Positions 15,067 to 24,823 of a stretch of DNA of 36,667 nt are shown here, piece after piece. Origin of the DNA: Terriglobia bacterium (GTDB lineage Bacteria; Acidobacteriota; Terriglobia; Acidiferrales; UBA7541); assembly GCA_020073375.1 (NCBI GenBank), contig JAIQFG010000051.1:1-36667 (forward strand). Direction: 5' to 3'. The notes under the pieces were generated by a model, which saw only the letters and a program-made list of their open reading frames with translations, ran no database searches and had not been told where the DNA came from. The number at the start of each line of letters is the position of its first letter. Positions within the stretch are counted from its first letter, which is position 1. Position numbers and translations under genes: made by a program.

Positions 15067-15642
15067 CTACGCCTTCGCGTTCTCCGACGCCCCAGCCCAC
15101 TTTCCCTGCGCCTTCACAATGATCTCGATCACTTCCCGCACCGCGCCGTCTCCGCCTGAGCGCGCCGTGACGTAATGCGCGACGCTCTTCACTTCAGGAG
15201 CGGCGTTCGCCACGGCCACCGCGAGGCCCACGCGCTTCAAGATGGACAGATCGGGGAGATCGTCGCCGACGTAGGCGACCTCCTTCTCGTCCGCGCCGGT
15301 TATGTGCAAAATTTCCTCGTACGATTCGATCTTGGTCGCCTTTCTCTGGTACACAAACTCAATTTCGCATTCCCGCGCGCGCTGCGACACGGCGCTTGAT
15401 TCCCTGCCCGTGATCAGCCCTGTCCGCAACCCTGCCGCGCGCGCCAGCTTCAACCCTGCGCCGTCATACGCGCTGAACCCCTTGATCTCGCTGGCCGTGC
15501 CGTCGCGCCGCGAGAGCAGCCAGATGCGCCCGTCGGTGAGCACGCCGTCGACATCAAAAAGCAGGACGCGGATTTTTTTCGCGCGCAGCGATAAAGCTGG
15601 ATTCGCGGCGGGGCGATTTGTATGTTTCTTTTTTGGCGGCAA
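15067..15642 (-). CDS. kdsC: 3-deoxy-D-manno-octulosonate 8-phosphate phosphatase (HAD family)
   Basis: KdsC removes the phosphate from KDO-8-P, the step between KdsA and KdsB. The HAD motifs are clear: DxD in VLLFDVDGVLTDGRIW (motif I), LITGRESSAVS (motif II), Lys in YQRKATKIE (motif III), and VAYVGDDLPDLSILKRVGLA (motif IV). The C-terminal YVTARSGGDGAVREVIEIIV, including the GG(D/A)GAVRE loop, is specific to KdsC. TTG 15642 is proposed as start because GAGGGAC lies 4 nt upstream and gives 191 aa, the usual size; a frame open to 15684 has no ribosome site. It is the last gene of the kdsA-kdsD-kdsC run, 96 bp after kdsD with a palindrome between them. Confidence 0.9.
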   Translation of the reverse strand: MPPKKKHTNRPAANPALSLRAKKIRVLLFDVDGVLTDGRIWLLSRRDGTASEIKGFSAYDGAGLKLARAAGLRTGLITGRESSAVSQRARECEIEFVYQRKATKIESYEEILHITGADEKEVAYVGDDLPDLSILKRVGLAVAVANAAPEVKSVAHYVTARSGGDGAVREVIEIIVKAQGKWAGASENAKA

Positions 15643-15706
15643 ATGTCCCTCACAGATTGACTCGATCCAACACCGGGCAAGCAATCAAAGCGCGCCGCAG
15701 TTTCTG

Positions 15707-15732
15707 GTAGCGTAGACTTCAGTCTGCGCTAC
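15707..15732. repeat. Intergenic palindrome between kdsD and kdsC
   Basis: GTAGCGTAGACT-TC-AGTCTGCGCTAC, arms of 12 with one G-T wobble. It begins 6 bp after the kdsD stop codon and may weaken expression of the downstream kdsC. Confidence 0.88.
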
Positions 15733-15738
15733 AAAAAA

Positions 15739-16698
15739 TCAAAACAGTTCCAGCGTCCACAAATCGTGCAAATGCACCACGCCCACCGGTTTCCGCTCGG
15801 CGTCGATCGCAACCAGCGACGTGATCTTTCTCTCTTCCATGATGCGCAGAGCGCTGCCGGCCAGTTCCCCCGGCGCAATCGTCTGCGGGTTTTTGCTCAT
15901 GCAGTCGCCCACCACCAGATCGATCGTCGCCGCGCCGCGCTGCTGCATCAAGCGGCGCAAATCGCCGTCGGTCAAAATTCCCGCGAGCCGACCCTCGGCG
16001 TCCACCACCGTGGTCATGCCCAGGCTTTTCTTGCTGATCTCGTAGATGACATCCGGCATCTTCGCGCCAAGGCCCACGCGCGGCAGGGCTTCCCCGGCGT
16101 GCATTAAATCCTCGACGCGCAGCAGTTTCTTGCCCAGCCGCCCGCCCGGATGCAGCGCCGCAAAATCGCGGGGGCTGAATCCCCTCCGATCGAGCAGTGT
16201 GATGGCCAGCGCGTCGCCCATGGCCATGGCCGCGGTCGTCGAAGCAGTCGGCGCCAGATTCAGCGAGCACGCTTCTTCCTTCACGCTGACGTCCACCACC
16301 ACGTCGCTCGCCATGGCAATCGTGGATCGCGGATTCCCGGTCAGCGCAATCAGACGCAGCCCCAACCGCTTGACCGTTTCCAGCAGCGCGATAATTTCCT
16401 GGGTCTCGCCGCCGTAGCTCACCGCCAGCGCCACGTCGTCGCGCATCAACATGCCCAGGTCGCCGTGCACGGCTTCGGCCGGATGCATGAAGATCGCCGG
16501 CGTTCCCGTGCTGGAAAATGTGGCCGCGATTTTCCGTCCGATCAGCCCCGATTTTCCCATTCCTGTGACCACCACGCGGCCCTTGCACGCCATCAGCAGT
16601 TCGGCGGCTTGCTCGAAATTATTGTCCAGACGCCGGGCCAGCTCGCCGATGGCCTCGGCCTCGATGCGCAGCACGCGCTTGGCGGTCTCGTGGCTCAC
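15739..16698 (-). CDS. kdsD: D-arabinose-5-phosphate isomerase (SIS + two CBS)
   Basis: KdsD converts ribulose-5-phosphate to arabinose-5-phosphate, the first step of KDO synthesis. The 319-aa length fits the family. The SIS domain (about residues 35-175) has GRVVVTGMGKSGLIGRKIAA, the HPAEAVHGDLGM loop with the active-site His, and VSYGGETQEIIALL. The CBS pair (about 200-319) includes VEDLMHAGEALPRV, LAGILTDGDLRRLMQ and VGVVHLHDLW. GTG 16698 is the start: it overlaps the kdsA stop by 4 bp (GTGA), so the genes are translationally coupled. A frame open upstream to 17097 only shadows kdsA. Confidence 0.95.
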   Translation of the reverse strand: MSHETAKRVLRIEAEAIGELARRLDNNFEQAAELLMACKGRVVVTGMGKSGLIGRKIAATFSSTGTPAIFMHPAEAVHGDLGMLMRDDVALAVSYGGETQEIIALLETVKRLGLRLIALTGNPRSTIAMASDVVVDVSVKEEACSLNLAPTASTTAAMAMGDALAITLLDRRGFSPRDFAALHPGGRLGKKLLRVEDLMHAGEALPRVGLGAKMPDVIYEISKKSLGMTTVVDAEGRLAGILTDGDLRRLMQQRGAATIDLVVGDCMSKNPQTIAPGELAGSALRIMEERKITSLVAIDAERKPVGVVHLHDLWTLELF

Positions 16699-17534
16699 TG
16701 TACGCTCCAGCCGCGCACCAGCGCGCTGATCTGCTTCAGTTTTCCCAGCAAACCGGGAAGCTCGGCCAGCGGCAGGGCGTTGGTGCCGTCGGAAAGCGCT
16801 TTCGGTGGATTCTCGTGAACCTCGAGGAACACGCCGTCCACTCCCACGGCGGTTCCCGCGCGAGCCAGCGGCTCGATGAATTCTGGCTGCCCTCCGCTCG
16901 ATTTCCCCGCGCCGCCCGGCAACTGCACCGAGTGCGTGACGTCGAAAATCACCGGGCATCCCGTCTTGCGCAGAATCGGGAACGAGCGCATATCCACCAC
17001 CAGATTCTGGTAGCCGAACGACGCGCCGCGCTCGGTGAGAATCACGCGATCGTTTCCCGCCCGGTTCACTTTTTCCACCGCGTTGGACATTTCCCACGGC
17101 GAAAGAAATTGCCCCTTCTTCAAATTCACCACCCGCCCCGTTTTTCCAGCGGCGAACAGCAGATCCGTCTGCCGCGAAAGAAACGCGGGAATCTGCAGCA
17201 CGTCGGCGACTTCCGCCGCCGGCGCGGCGTGAGACACTTCATGAATATCGGTCAGTATGGGCACAAAAAAAGCATCCTTGATTTTTTTCAGGATGCGCAG
17301 CCCCTCTGTCAGCCCGGGCCCACGGTAGGATTGCTCGGACGAGCGATTCGCTTTGTCATAAGACGCCTTGAAAATAAACGGCACCTTCGCGTGCGCGGCA
17401 ATATCCACCAGGTGCTCGGCCATCATCAGCGCGTGCTTCTCGCTCTCGATTACGCAAGGCCCGGCCACCAGCACCAGCGGCTGGTTCCCCCCAATGCGGA
17501 AGTTTCCAATCGAGATTTCGCGTGCGGTCTGCAT
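16695..17534 (-). CDS. kdsA: 3-deoxy-8-phosphooctulonate synthase
   Basis: KdsA joins arabinose-5-phosphate and phosphoenolpyruvate to make KDO-8-phosphate. The product is 279 aa from ATG 17534. Motifs are LVLVAGPCVIESEKHALMMA, FKASYDKANRSSEQSYRGPG, PILTDIHE, LLFAAGKTGRVVNLKKGQFL and VIFDVTHSVQLPGG...SSGGQPEFI. Cys in AGPCVIES is the metal ligand of the metal-dependent class (Asn in the E. coli class). A GTG three codons upstream is an alternative start; neither has a strong ribosome site. A longer frame reaching 17660 runs through an intergenic repeat and is rejected. It overlaps kdsD by 4 bp. Confidence 0.95.
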   Translation of the reverse strand: MQTAREISIGNFRIGGNQPLVLVAGPCVIESEKHALMMAEHLVDIAAHAKVPFIFKASYDKANRSSEQSYRGPGLTEGLRILKKIKDAFFVPILTDIHEVSHAAPAAEVADVLQIPAFLSRQTDLLFAAGKTGRVVNLKKGQFLSPWEMSNAVEKVNRAGNDRVILTERGASFGYQNLVVDMRSFPILRKTGCPVIFDVTHSVQLPGGAGKSSGGQPEFIEPLARAGTAVGVDGVFLEVHENPPKALSDGTNALPLAELPGLLGKLKQISALVRGWSVQ

Positions 17535-17601
17535 TTTCTTCACGAATAAAGATTCAGAATCCCCGGCAAGTTTCCCAAGAGAGCACGCCGAACCGGCTTT
17601 T

Positions 17602-17674
17602 GTAGCGCCGGCGTCCCGCCGGCTCTTTGCTTCCGTCCGCGCCCCGAAAAATGCCGGCAAGATGCCGGCGCTAC
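17602..17674. repeat. Inverted pair of GTAGCGCCGGC repeats
   Basis: 17602-17630 begins GTAGCGCCGGCGTCCCGCC; 17653-17674 is an inverted copy ending GCCGGCGCTAC. The pair lies in the kdsA leader between pyrG and kdsA (17535-17935), where no gene is seen. Confidence 0.88.
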
Positions 17675-17819
17675 AACGTCCGGAACGCGGTTCATAGCCT
17701 ATGCGGGAGAATGGAGTTTTGCAATGGCGGGAACAGCAAATTCAGCGCTAGCCAATCCGCACTTCTCCCCGCGGCTGGAACGCGGCCTCGTCATCGCACC
17801 CTGTCGCATGGGGAGACGA

Positions 17820-17854
17820 TTTCGTGGCGCTGGCGGGACGCCGGCGCCACGAAA
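17820..17854. repeat. Palindrome with GTGGCGC...GCGCCAC ends
   Basis: TTTCGTGGCGC (17820-17830) and GCGCCACGAAA (17844-17854) enclose TGGCGGGACGCCG; the arms extend inwards with one mismatch. It has the same GGGACG core as 17602-17630 and 12749-12761. Confidence 0.88.
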
Positions 17855-17935
17855 CACCGGTTTCCGCGGAGCATTGAGGGCTCTAATCCTTTTGCTCTGC
17901 TGAGGAGCAATAATCAGGCTTAAGAAAATTTAGAA

Positions 17936-19714
<1,779 letters not shown>

Positions 19715-19727
19715 TCAATGCTGGGGT

Positions 19728-19768
19728 GGTTTTGTAGGACAGACACTCGCGTCTGTCCTACTAAAACC
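19728..19768. repeat. GTAGGACAG palindrome between pyrG and the PQQ enzyme
   Basis: GTAGGACAGAC-ACTCGC-GTCTGTCCTAC at 19734-19761 is a perfect palindrome with an ACTCGC loop; GGTTTT before it and AAAACC after it extend the arms. It stops 1 bp before the -35 box of the next gene. Confidence 0.92.
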
Positions 19769-19769
19769 G

Positions 19770-19798
19770 TTGACACTGCGGAATGGCTGGGATAAACC
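19770..19798 (+). promoter_or_regulatory. Sigma-70-type promoter of the PQQ dehydrogenase gene
   Basis: TTGACA (19770-19775), a 17-bp spacer, then TAAACC (19793-19798). The -35 box is perfect, the -10 box is poor. Transcription would start near 19805, which supports ATG 19825 as the start codon. Confidence 0.6.
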
Positions 19799-19824
19799 GC
19801 CATATACGAATCTGGAGGAACTTG

Positions 19825-21876
19825 ATGCGAACGCATTCGCGGTGGATGGGCCCTGCTGCCCTCACGGCATTTCTGCTTGTGGCGAATTTCTCCGCCAGCG
19901 CACAGACCGGAACGAAAAACGGGGAATGGCAGACCTACGGAGGCGACCTGGCCAGCACGCGCTACGCCCCGCTCGACCAAATCAACGCCGCCAATTTCAA
20001 CAAGCTCCAGTTGGCCTGGCGCTTCAAGACCGATTCGCTTGGCCCGCGCCCGGAATTTCAATTCGAGTCGACGCCGCTGATGATTCACGGCGTGCTCTAT
20101 ACGACGGGTGGATCGCGCCGCGCGGTGGTGGCCCTCGATGCGGCTACGGGCGAAATGCTCTGGATGCACAGCGAAAATGAAGGAGCGCGTGGCGCCAACG
20201 CGCCGCGCCAGCTTTCCGGCCATGGCCTGGCATATTGGACCGATGGAAAAGAAGAACGCATTTTGTACGTCACACCCGGCTACCGGCTGATCGCGCTCGA
20301 CGCCCATACCGGCATCCGCGTTCCCGGCTTCGGCAAGGACGGCGTCGTCGACCTGAAACTGGACGACGACCAGGACATCGATTTAGTCACCGGCGAAGTG
20401 GGCCTGCATTCCACGCCCGTGGTCGCGAAAAATGTCGTCATCGTCGGCGCTGCGCACCTGACAGGAGGAGTTCCCCACGTCAAGAAAAATGTGAGAGGCT
20501 ACGTCCGCGGATTCGACGTGCGCACCGGAAAGCGCCTCTGGATTTTTCATACCATCCCGCTCCCCGGCGAATACGGCAGCGACACCTGGGAAAAAAATTC
20601 GCTAGTCAACACCGGAAATACCGGCGTGTGGGGACAAATTTCGGTGGACGAAGATCTAGGCCTTGTCTACTTGCCGGTTGAGTTGCCCACCGGCGATTAC
20701 TTCGGCGGCGACCGCCCGGGCAAAGCACTGTTCGGCGAGAGCGTCGTCGCCGTGGATTTGCAAACGGGCAAGAGAAAATGGCACTACCAACTGGTGCATC
20801 ACGGCCTGTGGGACATGGACATTCCCTGCGCGCCGATCCTGGCCGACATCACCATCAACGGCAAGACCGTGAAAGCCCTGGCGCAGCCGACCAAGCAGGC
20901 CTTCCTCTACGTCTTCAATCGCGAAACCGGAGAGCCCATCTGGCCGATCGTCGAAAAACCCGTGGCGCAGGGCGATGTGCCCGGAGAGTGGTATTCGCCC
21001 ACGCAGCCGTTTCCGAGCAAGCCGCCCGCCTTCGACAATCAGGGAGTTTCCAGCGACAACCTGATCAATTTCACGCCGGAGCTTCATGCGGAAGCCGAAA
21101 GAATCATCGAAAAGTATCGCGTCGGCCCGCTGTTTACGCCCCCTTCCGTCAGTAAAGCCGAGGGGCCGCTGGCCACGATTGCATCTCCGGGCGCCACCGG
21201 AGGAGCGAACTGGCCGGGCGGCTCGTACGATCCAGACACGCACACCGTGTACCTGTTTTCGCAAACCGCGATCGCAATTTTGGGTTTGGTTCCCACTCCC
21301 GGCCCGAATATTTCCGACATGGAGTACGTCCAGGGAACTGCCGGAGTCACTCCTCGAAATGGACGGGCGATGGGCGCTCCGCCGATTGCCGCGCCCGCCG
21401 CGGCGCCACCGGCAGTACCCGGAGGAGAAGGCGGAGGCCCTGGTCTGACCGTCGAAGGCATGCCGCTGCTGAAACCGCCCTACGGCCGGATTTCAGCCAT
21501 CAACCTGGATCGCGGCGAAATCGTCTGGCAAATCGCGCACGGCGAAACGCCGGACAACATCCGCAACAATCCCGCGCTCAAGGGCGTGAACATCCCGCGC
21601 ACCGGCCGCGCGGGAATCATCGGCGTGCTGACAACCAAAACGCTGGTGATCGCCGGCGAAGCCGGTTTTTTCACCACGCCTTCCGGCGCCCGGGGCGCAA
21701 TGCTGCGCGCGTATGACAAATCCACGGGCAACGAAGTCGGCGCGGTGTACATGCCGGCGCCGCAGAGCGGCTCGCCGATGACCTATATGGTCAACGGGCA
21801 GCAGTATATTGTGGTCGCCATCAGCGGGCGCGATTACCCGGGCGAGTTGCTGGCGTTCCGGTTGCCGCAATCTTAG
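19825..21876 (+). CDS. Exported PQQ-dependent dehydrogenase (quinoprotein glucose dehydrogenase-like)
   Basis: The 683-aa product is an eight-bladed quinoprotein propeller of the membrane-glucose-dehydrogenase/alcohol-dehydrogenase class, acting in the periplasm. TGGAGGAA precedes ATG 19825 and a signal peptide follows (MRTHSRWMGPAALTAFLLVA, cleavage near SASAQ). Family segments include EWQTYGGDLASTRYAPLDQI, VVALDAATGEMLWMHSENEG, HHGLWDMDIPCAPILADI, LAQPTKQAFLYVFNRETGEP, ANWPGGSYDPDTHTVYL and SGRDYPGELLAFRLPQ. No CxxCH haem motif is present, so electrons would pass to a separate carrier. An Ala/Pro/Gly-rich insert lies at about residues 517-545. The sugar or alcohol substrate cannot be deduced. 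The gene lies inside the KDO gene set on the opposite strand. Confidence 0.92.
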   Translation: MRTHSRWMGPAALTAFLLVANFSASAQTGTKNGEWQTYGGDLASTRYAPLDQINAANFNKLQLAWRFKTDSLGPRPEFQFESTPLMIHGVLYTTGGSRRAVVALDAATGEMLWMHSENEGARGANAPRQLSGHGLAYWTDGKEERILYVTPGYRLIALDAHTGIRVPGFGKDGVVDLKLDDDQDIDLVTGEVGLHSTPVVAKNVVIVGAAHLTGGVPHVKKNVRGYVRGFDVRTGKRLWIFHTIPLPGEYGSDTWEKNSLVNTGNTGVWGQISVDEDLGLVYLPVELPTGDYFGGDRPGKALFGESVVAVDLQTGKRKWHYQLVHHGLWDMDIPCAPILADITINGKTVKALAQPTKQAFLYVFNRETGEPIWPIVEKPVAQGDVPGEWYSPTQPFPSKPPAFDNQGVSSDNLINFTPELHAEAERIIEKYRVGPLFTPPSVSKAEGPLATIASPGATGGANWPGGSYDPDTHTVYLFSQTAIAILGLVPTPGPNISDMEYVQGTAGVTPRNGRAMGAPPIAAPAAAPPAVPGGEGGGPGLTVEGMPLLKPPYGRISAINLDRGEIVWQIAHGETPDNIRNNPALKGVNIPRTGRAGIIGVLTTKTLVIAGEAGFFTTPSGARGAMLRAYDKSTGNEVGAVYMPAPQSGSPMTYMVNGQQYIVVAISGRDYPGELLAFRLPQS

Positions 21877-22120
21877 CGGCGGGCCGGGGGACGGCAATGC
21901 CGTGCCCCTACACCTAAGACGCCATTCCTGTAGACAGCAGCCATCTCACATGAATTTTCCGGCGTTCGTTTCTGCGCAAAACCCCGCGTGGATCGAACGC
22001 AATCTCCTCGATTGATGCTTTAGCAAGAATTCTTGCATTCCTTGGGGTACATTCGTTCGCCCTCAAACCCCTGCGGGATTGGGAAGTGGGCCAGCGGCCG
22101 CGAGGGATCTCAAATTTCTT
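21877..22120. other. Intergenic region after the PQQ enzyme gene
   Basis: Apart from the palindrome at 21886-21911 no gene or RNA is recognised here. The promoter of the next gene begins at 22121. Confidence 0.5.
21886..21911. repeat. Palindrome, GGGGCACGGCA type
   Basis: GGGGGACGGCA pairs with TGCCGTGCCCC with one mismatch, then TAC. It is nearly identical to 9845-9870 and begins 9 bp after the stop codon of the PQQ enzyme. Confidence 0.88.
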
Positions 22121-22149
22121 TTGACATTATGCCGGGTGAACGATCTAAT
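22121..22149 (+). promoter_or_regulatory. Sigma-70-type promoter of the repeat-lipoprotein operon
   Basis: TTGACA (22121-22126), exact 17-bp spacer, TCTAAT (22144-22149). The start of transcription would be near 22156, leaving a leader of about 260 nt before GTG 22419. Confidence 0.7.
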
Positions 22150-22330
22150 GTTTCACTCCGCACAGTGCAGGCGACACAATGATGCGATTGCGCATCTATG
22201 CCACGCGGGGGAAGTGAACCTATTCAGCATCCTAGCGCCAGCCAGCCCGGGGTGTTGCAAGTGTGCGGATTTGGAGCGGCCTGGCCTTTGGACTTTGTGC
22301 GCGGGCGTGCCTTGGGATAATTATCGTGGT

Positions 22331-22396
22331 GACGGGTATGGGCTCTACTTGGAGCCCGCTAGAGACGGGTACGGGCTCTATTTGGAGCCCGCTGTA
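22331..22396 (+). repeat. Two tandem 33-bp hairpin units in the leader
   Basis: Units 22331-22363 and 22364-22396 differ at only five positions. Each reads GACGGGTA(T/C)GGGCTCTA then (C/T)TTGGAGCCCGCT and folds as GGGCTC...GAGCCC. Two differences are at the unit end (AGA against GTA)  and one lies in the loop (TAC/TAT), so the stem is unchanged. They begin about 175 nt into the predicted leader and end 22 nt before the start codon. Confidence 0.9.
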
Positions 22397-22418
22397 ATAA
22401 AGGCGGGGGGGACTTCTA

Positions 22419-24638
22419 GTGTTTCCATCGAGAATCGATGTTCAACTCCGGAGGGCGCGCTGGCCACATTTTTTTCTGATTTTTGCGTTGCTGCCGGCGC
22501 TGGCCGCTTTGAGTTCCTGCGGGAGTTCCACGACGCCTGCCGCGCCGACGATTTCGATCAGCGCGGCGGCAAGCAGCGTGAGCGTCAATGGCACCGTGCA
22601 GTTCACCGCCATCATCGCGAACCTGAGCAGTACGCTGGTGAATTGGGAAGTGGCCGGAGTAATCGGCGGGAACCTGGCGACCACCGGATCGATCGACTCC
22701 AATGGCCTGTATACCGCGCCTCCCACGCCGCCCACACCCAATAACGTAGTCGTGATTACGGCCGTCGCGCAGGCGCAAACCAGCCTCACCGCCACGTCCA
22801 ACCTGACCATCACTCCCCCGGCCACGATTACGGGGATTACGCAAACTCCGGCCAGTGCCAACGTGGTGGCCGGAACGCAGGTGACGTTCAATGCGACGTT
22901 TTCCAGCGGCACGGGAATCGGCGTCAATTGGTTCATCAACAACAGCCCCACGTGCAGTTCGACACTCGGGACCCAAAACGGCCTCGTGGTCGTGAACGGG
23001 CAGAACACCTTCCCCTTCGGTCAAATGACCAACCAGGGAGTTTACACAGCGCCCGTAATCCCGCCACCCGGCGGTGCGATCGCGCTGACGGCAGTTTCGC
23101 AGGCCGACTCCAAGCAGACACTTTGCGTGCCGGTGATCCTGGCCTTCGGAAATAAATCCCTCGATGGCGCTTACGCATTTTCCACCAATGGAAGGGTGAT
23201 TTCGACCAACGCGTTTTTCGCGCGCGCGGGCCGGTTCACGGCCGGGTCCGGCGCCATCAGCGGAGGGCTTGAGACCTACAATGAAGTGGGACAGGGCGGG
23301 GCGACGCAGCACACTTTCATCGGAAGCTACAACATCGGCGCCGACGGCCGGGGTGTCATGCTGTTTTGCGAAGACACTAGCGCCAGCAACTGCTCGGCTT
23401 CGGCCGCTTCCGTGTTCTTCAAGGTGGCCGTCATTTCCGCGCAGCAGGTTCAGATCGAGGAATTCAGCGCGCCCGGATCGAATACTGCACCGCGCACGGC
23501 CAGCGGGCAGATGCTTCTGCAGGAACCCTCCGTATTCAATACGGCGGGATTGAGCGGAGCCTACTCCTTTGATTTTTCCGGAATTCTGACGGGCACCACG
23601 CAGTTGTCGATGGTGGGAGAGTTCAGCGCGAACAGCCAGGGCTTGATCACGCCCTCGGTGATCTCCACGATCCCCGGAATCCTGGACATCAACAACGGCG
23701 GCAACCTCAGTCAGGCACAGATTTCCGGCACATCGTCTTATTCCATCAATTCCAGCGGACAAGGCTCGGCGACGCTGCTCACTAACGACCCGACGTTTCC
23801 GAATCTGGCGTTCAACCTTTACATCGTTTCGGCCAGCCGCGCCGTGTTCATCGAGTCCGACGGCAACGCCGTGGTTGCGGGCGATGCGATCAAGCAGCAG
23901 AATTCTTCACCCTGCGCCTGGGGCACAAACTCGCTCAACGGCTCCGCCGTTTTGCAAACCAACGGCAAGAGCGCAAGCGGCAGCGTGACCGATTTGATCG
24001 CATTCACAGCCAATGGCACGGGTGCGGCCACCGCGGGATCGAACGATGAAAATAATGCCGGGGTCGTTTCCTCCGGAAATTCCCTCGGGGGCGCGTACAA
24101 CATCGACAGTACCGCCGGGCAATGCGGCCGGGGCACGTTGTCCTTGGGCACCCCCGCGAGCCACTCGTATGTCTTCTACATGATTTCGACGTCTTCCGCT
24201 GTGGTCCAGGAAACGACTGCGGGGATCGTTGGCCACGGGTTCCTGGTCAAGCCGCAGACCGGATCGGTCGCGCTGGAGCCGCTCAGCAGCTTCGCGCTCA
24301 GCCTGGCCGGAACCAACGGCGCGGGTGCCAACGCGAAACGGAAAGAATTGCTCGGTCAATTCAATGTGGGCAGCACCGGCAGCGTGGTGGCGAATGCGGG
24401 CGGATCGTTCGGCTCGCTGGATATCAACAATGCCGACGGCCTGGGCACCACGCAGAGCATTGCGCTCACGGGGGGCGCGATGACCGCGGGGAGCCGCGCG
24501 CTCCTGTCGCTCACATCGGCGGGACCCACGACACAGCATTTCGTTCTGTACCAGGTCAGCCCGACGCAGCTATTCGTGATGGGCATTGATCCCGCCCCGG
24601 CGGGCGTTGCCCTTGGCTCGCTGTTTCAACAATTCTAG
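22419..24638 (+). CDS. Surface lipoprotein with Ig-like region and four beta repeats
   Basis: The 739-aa product starts at GTG 22419 with a G-rich ribosome site (GGCGGGGGGGA). HFFLIFALLPALAALSSCGS gives a lipobox (LSSC). Residues ~40-240 hold two Ig-like (Big-type) units: TISISAAASSVSVNGTVQFT and TGITQTPASANVVAGTQVTF, both ending in DSNGLYTAP or NQGVYTAP motifs. From ~255 four repeats of about 115-130 aa follow, each opening LxGxYxFxxxG and carrying a GQGSATL/GRG turn. The protein ends GSLFQQF, with a terminal Phe. It is a paralogue of the next gene. A role in surface binding or adhesion is plausible but not shown. Confidence 0.85.
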   Translation: MFPSRIDVQLRRARWPHFFLIFALLPALAALSSCGSSTTPAAPTISISAAASSVSVNGTVQFTAIIANLSSTLVNWEVAGVIGGNLATTGSIDSNGLYTAPPTPPTPNNVVVITAVAQAQTSLTATSNLTITPPATITGITQTPASANVVAGTQVTFNATFSSGTGIGVNWFINNSPTCSSTLGTQNGLVVVNGQNTFPFGQMTNQGVYTAPVIPPPGGAIALTAVSQADSKQTLCVPVILAFGNKSLDGAYAFSTNGRVISTNAFFARAGRFTAGSGAISGGLETYNEVGQGGATQHTFIGSYNIGADGRGVMLFCEDTSASNCSASAASVFFKVAVISAQQVQIEEFSAPGSNTAPRTASGQMLLQEPSVFNTAGLSGAYSFDFSGILTGTTQLSMVGEFSANSQGLITPSVISTIPGILDINNGGNLSQAQISGTSSYSINSSGQGSATLLTNDPTFPNLAFNLYIVSASRAVFIESDGNAVVAGDAIKQQNSSPCAWGTNSLNGSAVLQTNGKSASGSVTDLIAFTANGTGAATAGSNDENNAGVVSSGNSLGGAYNIDSTAGQCGRGTLSLGTPASHSYVFYMISTSSAVVQETTAGIVGHGFLVKPQTGSVALEPLSSFALSLAGTNGAGANAKRKELLGQFNVGSTGSVVANAGGSFGSLDINNADGLGTTQSIALTGGAMTAGSRALLSLTSAGPTTQHFVLYQVSPTQLFVMGIDPAPAGVALGSLFQQF

Positions 24639-24823
24639 CGGACGGCCGCGCGGCGCACAGTCCCGGGGCGCGGTGCGGCACGCCCTTGCCGGTGCGCTGC
24701 CGGGAAGTTTGGCAAGTCAATTCGCGATTTGGAGAGATTGTTGAACGTGAAGCAGACGAACGGACCATGCCAGGAATTGCGGGCCCAGCGCCGCGAATCG
24801 CCGCGGTGGAAGAGGGCCGCGCG

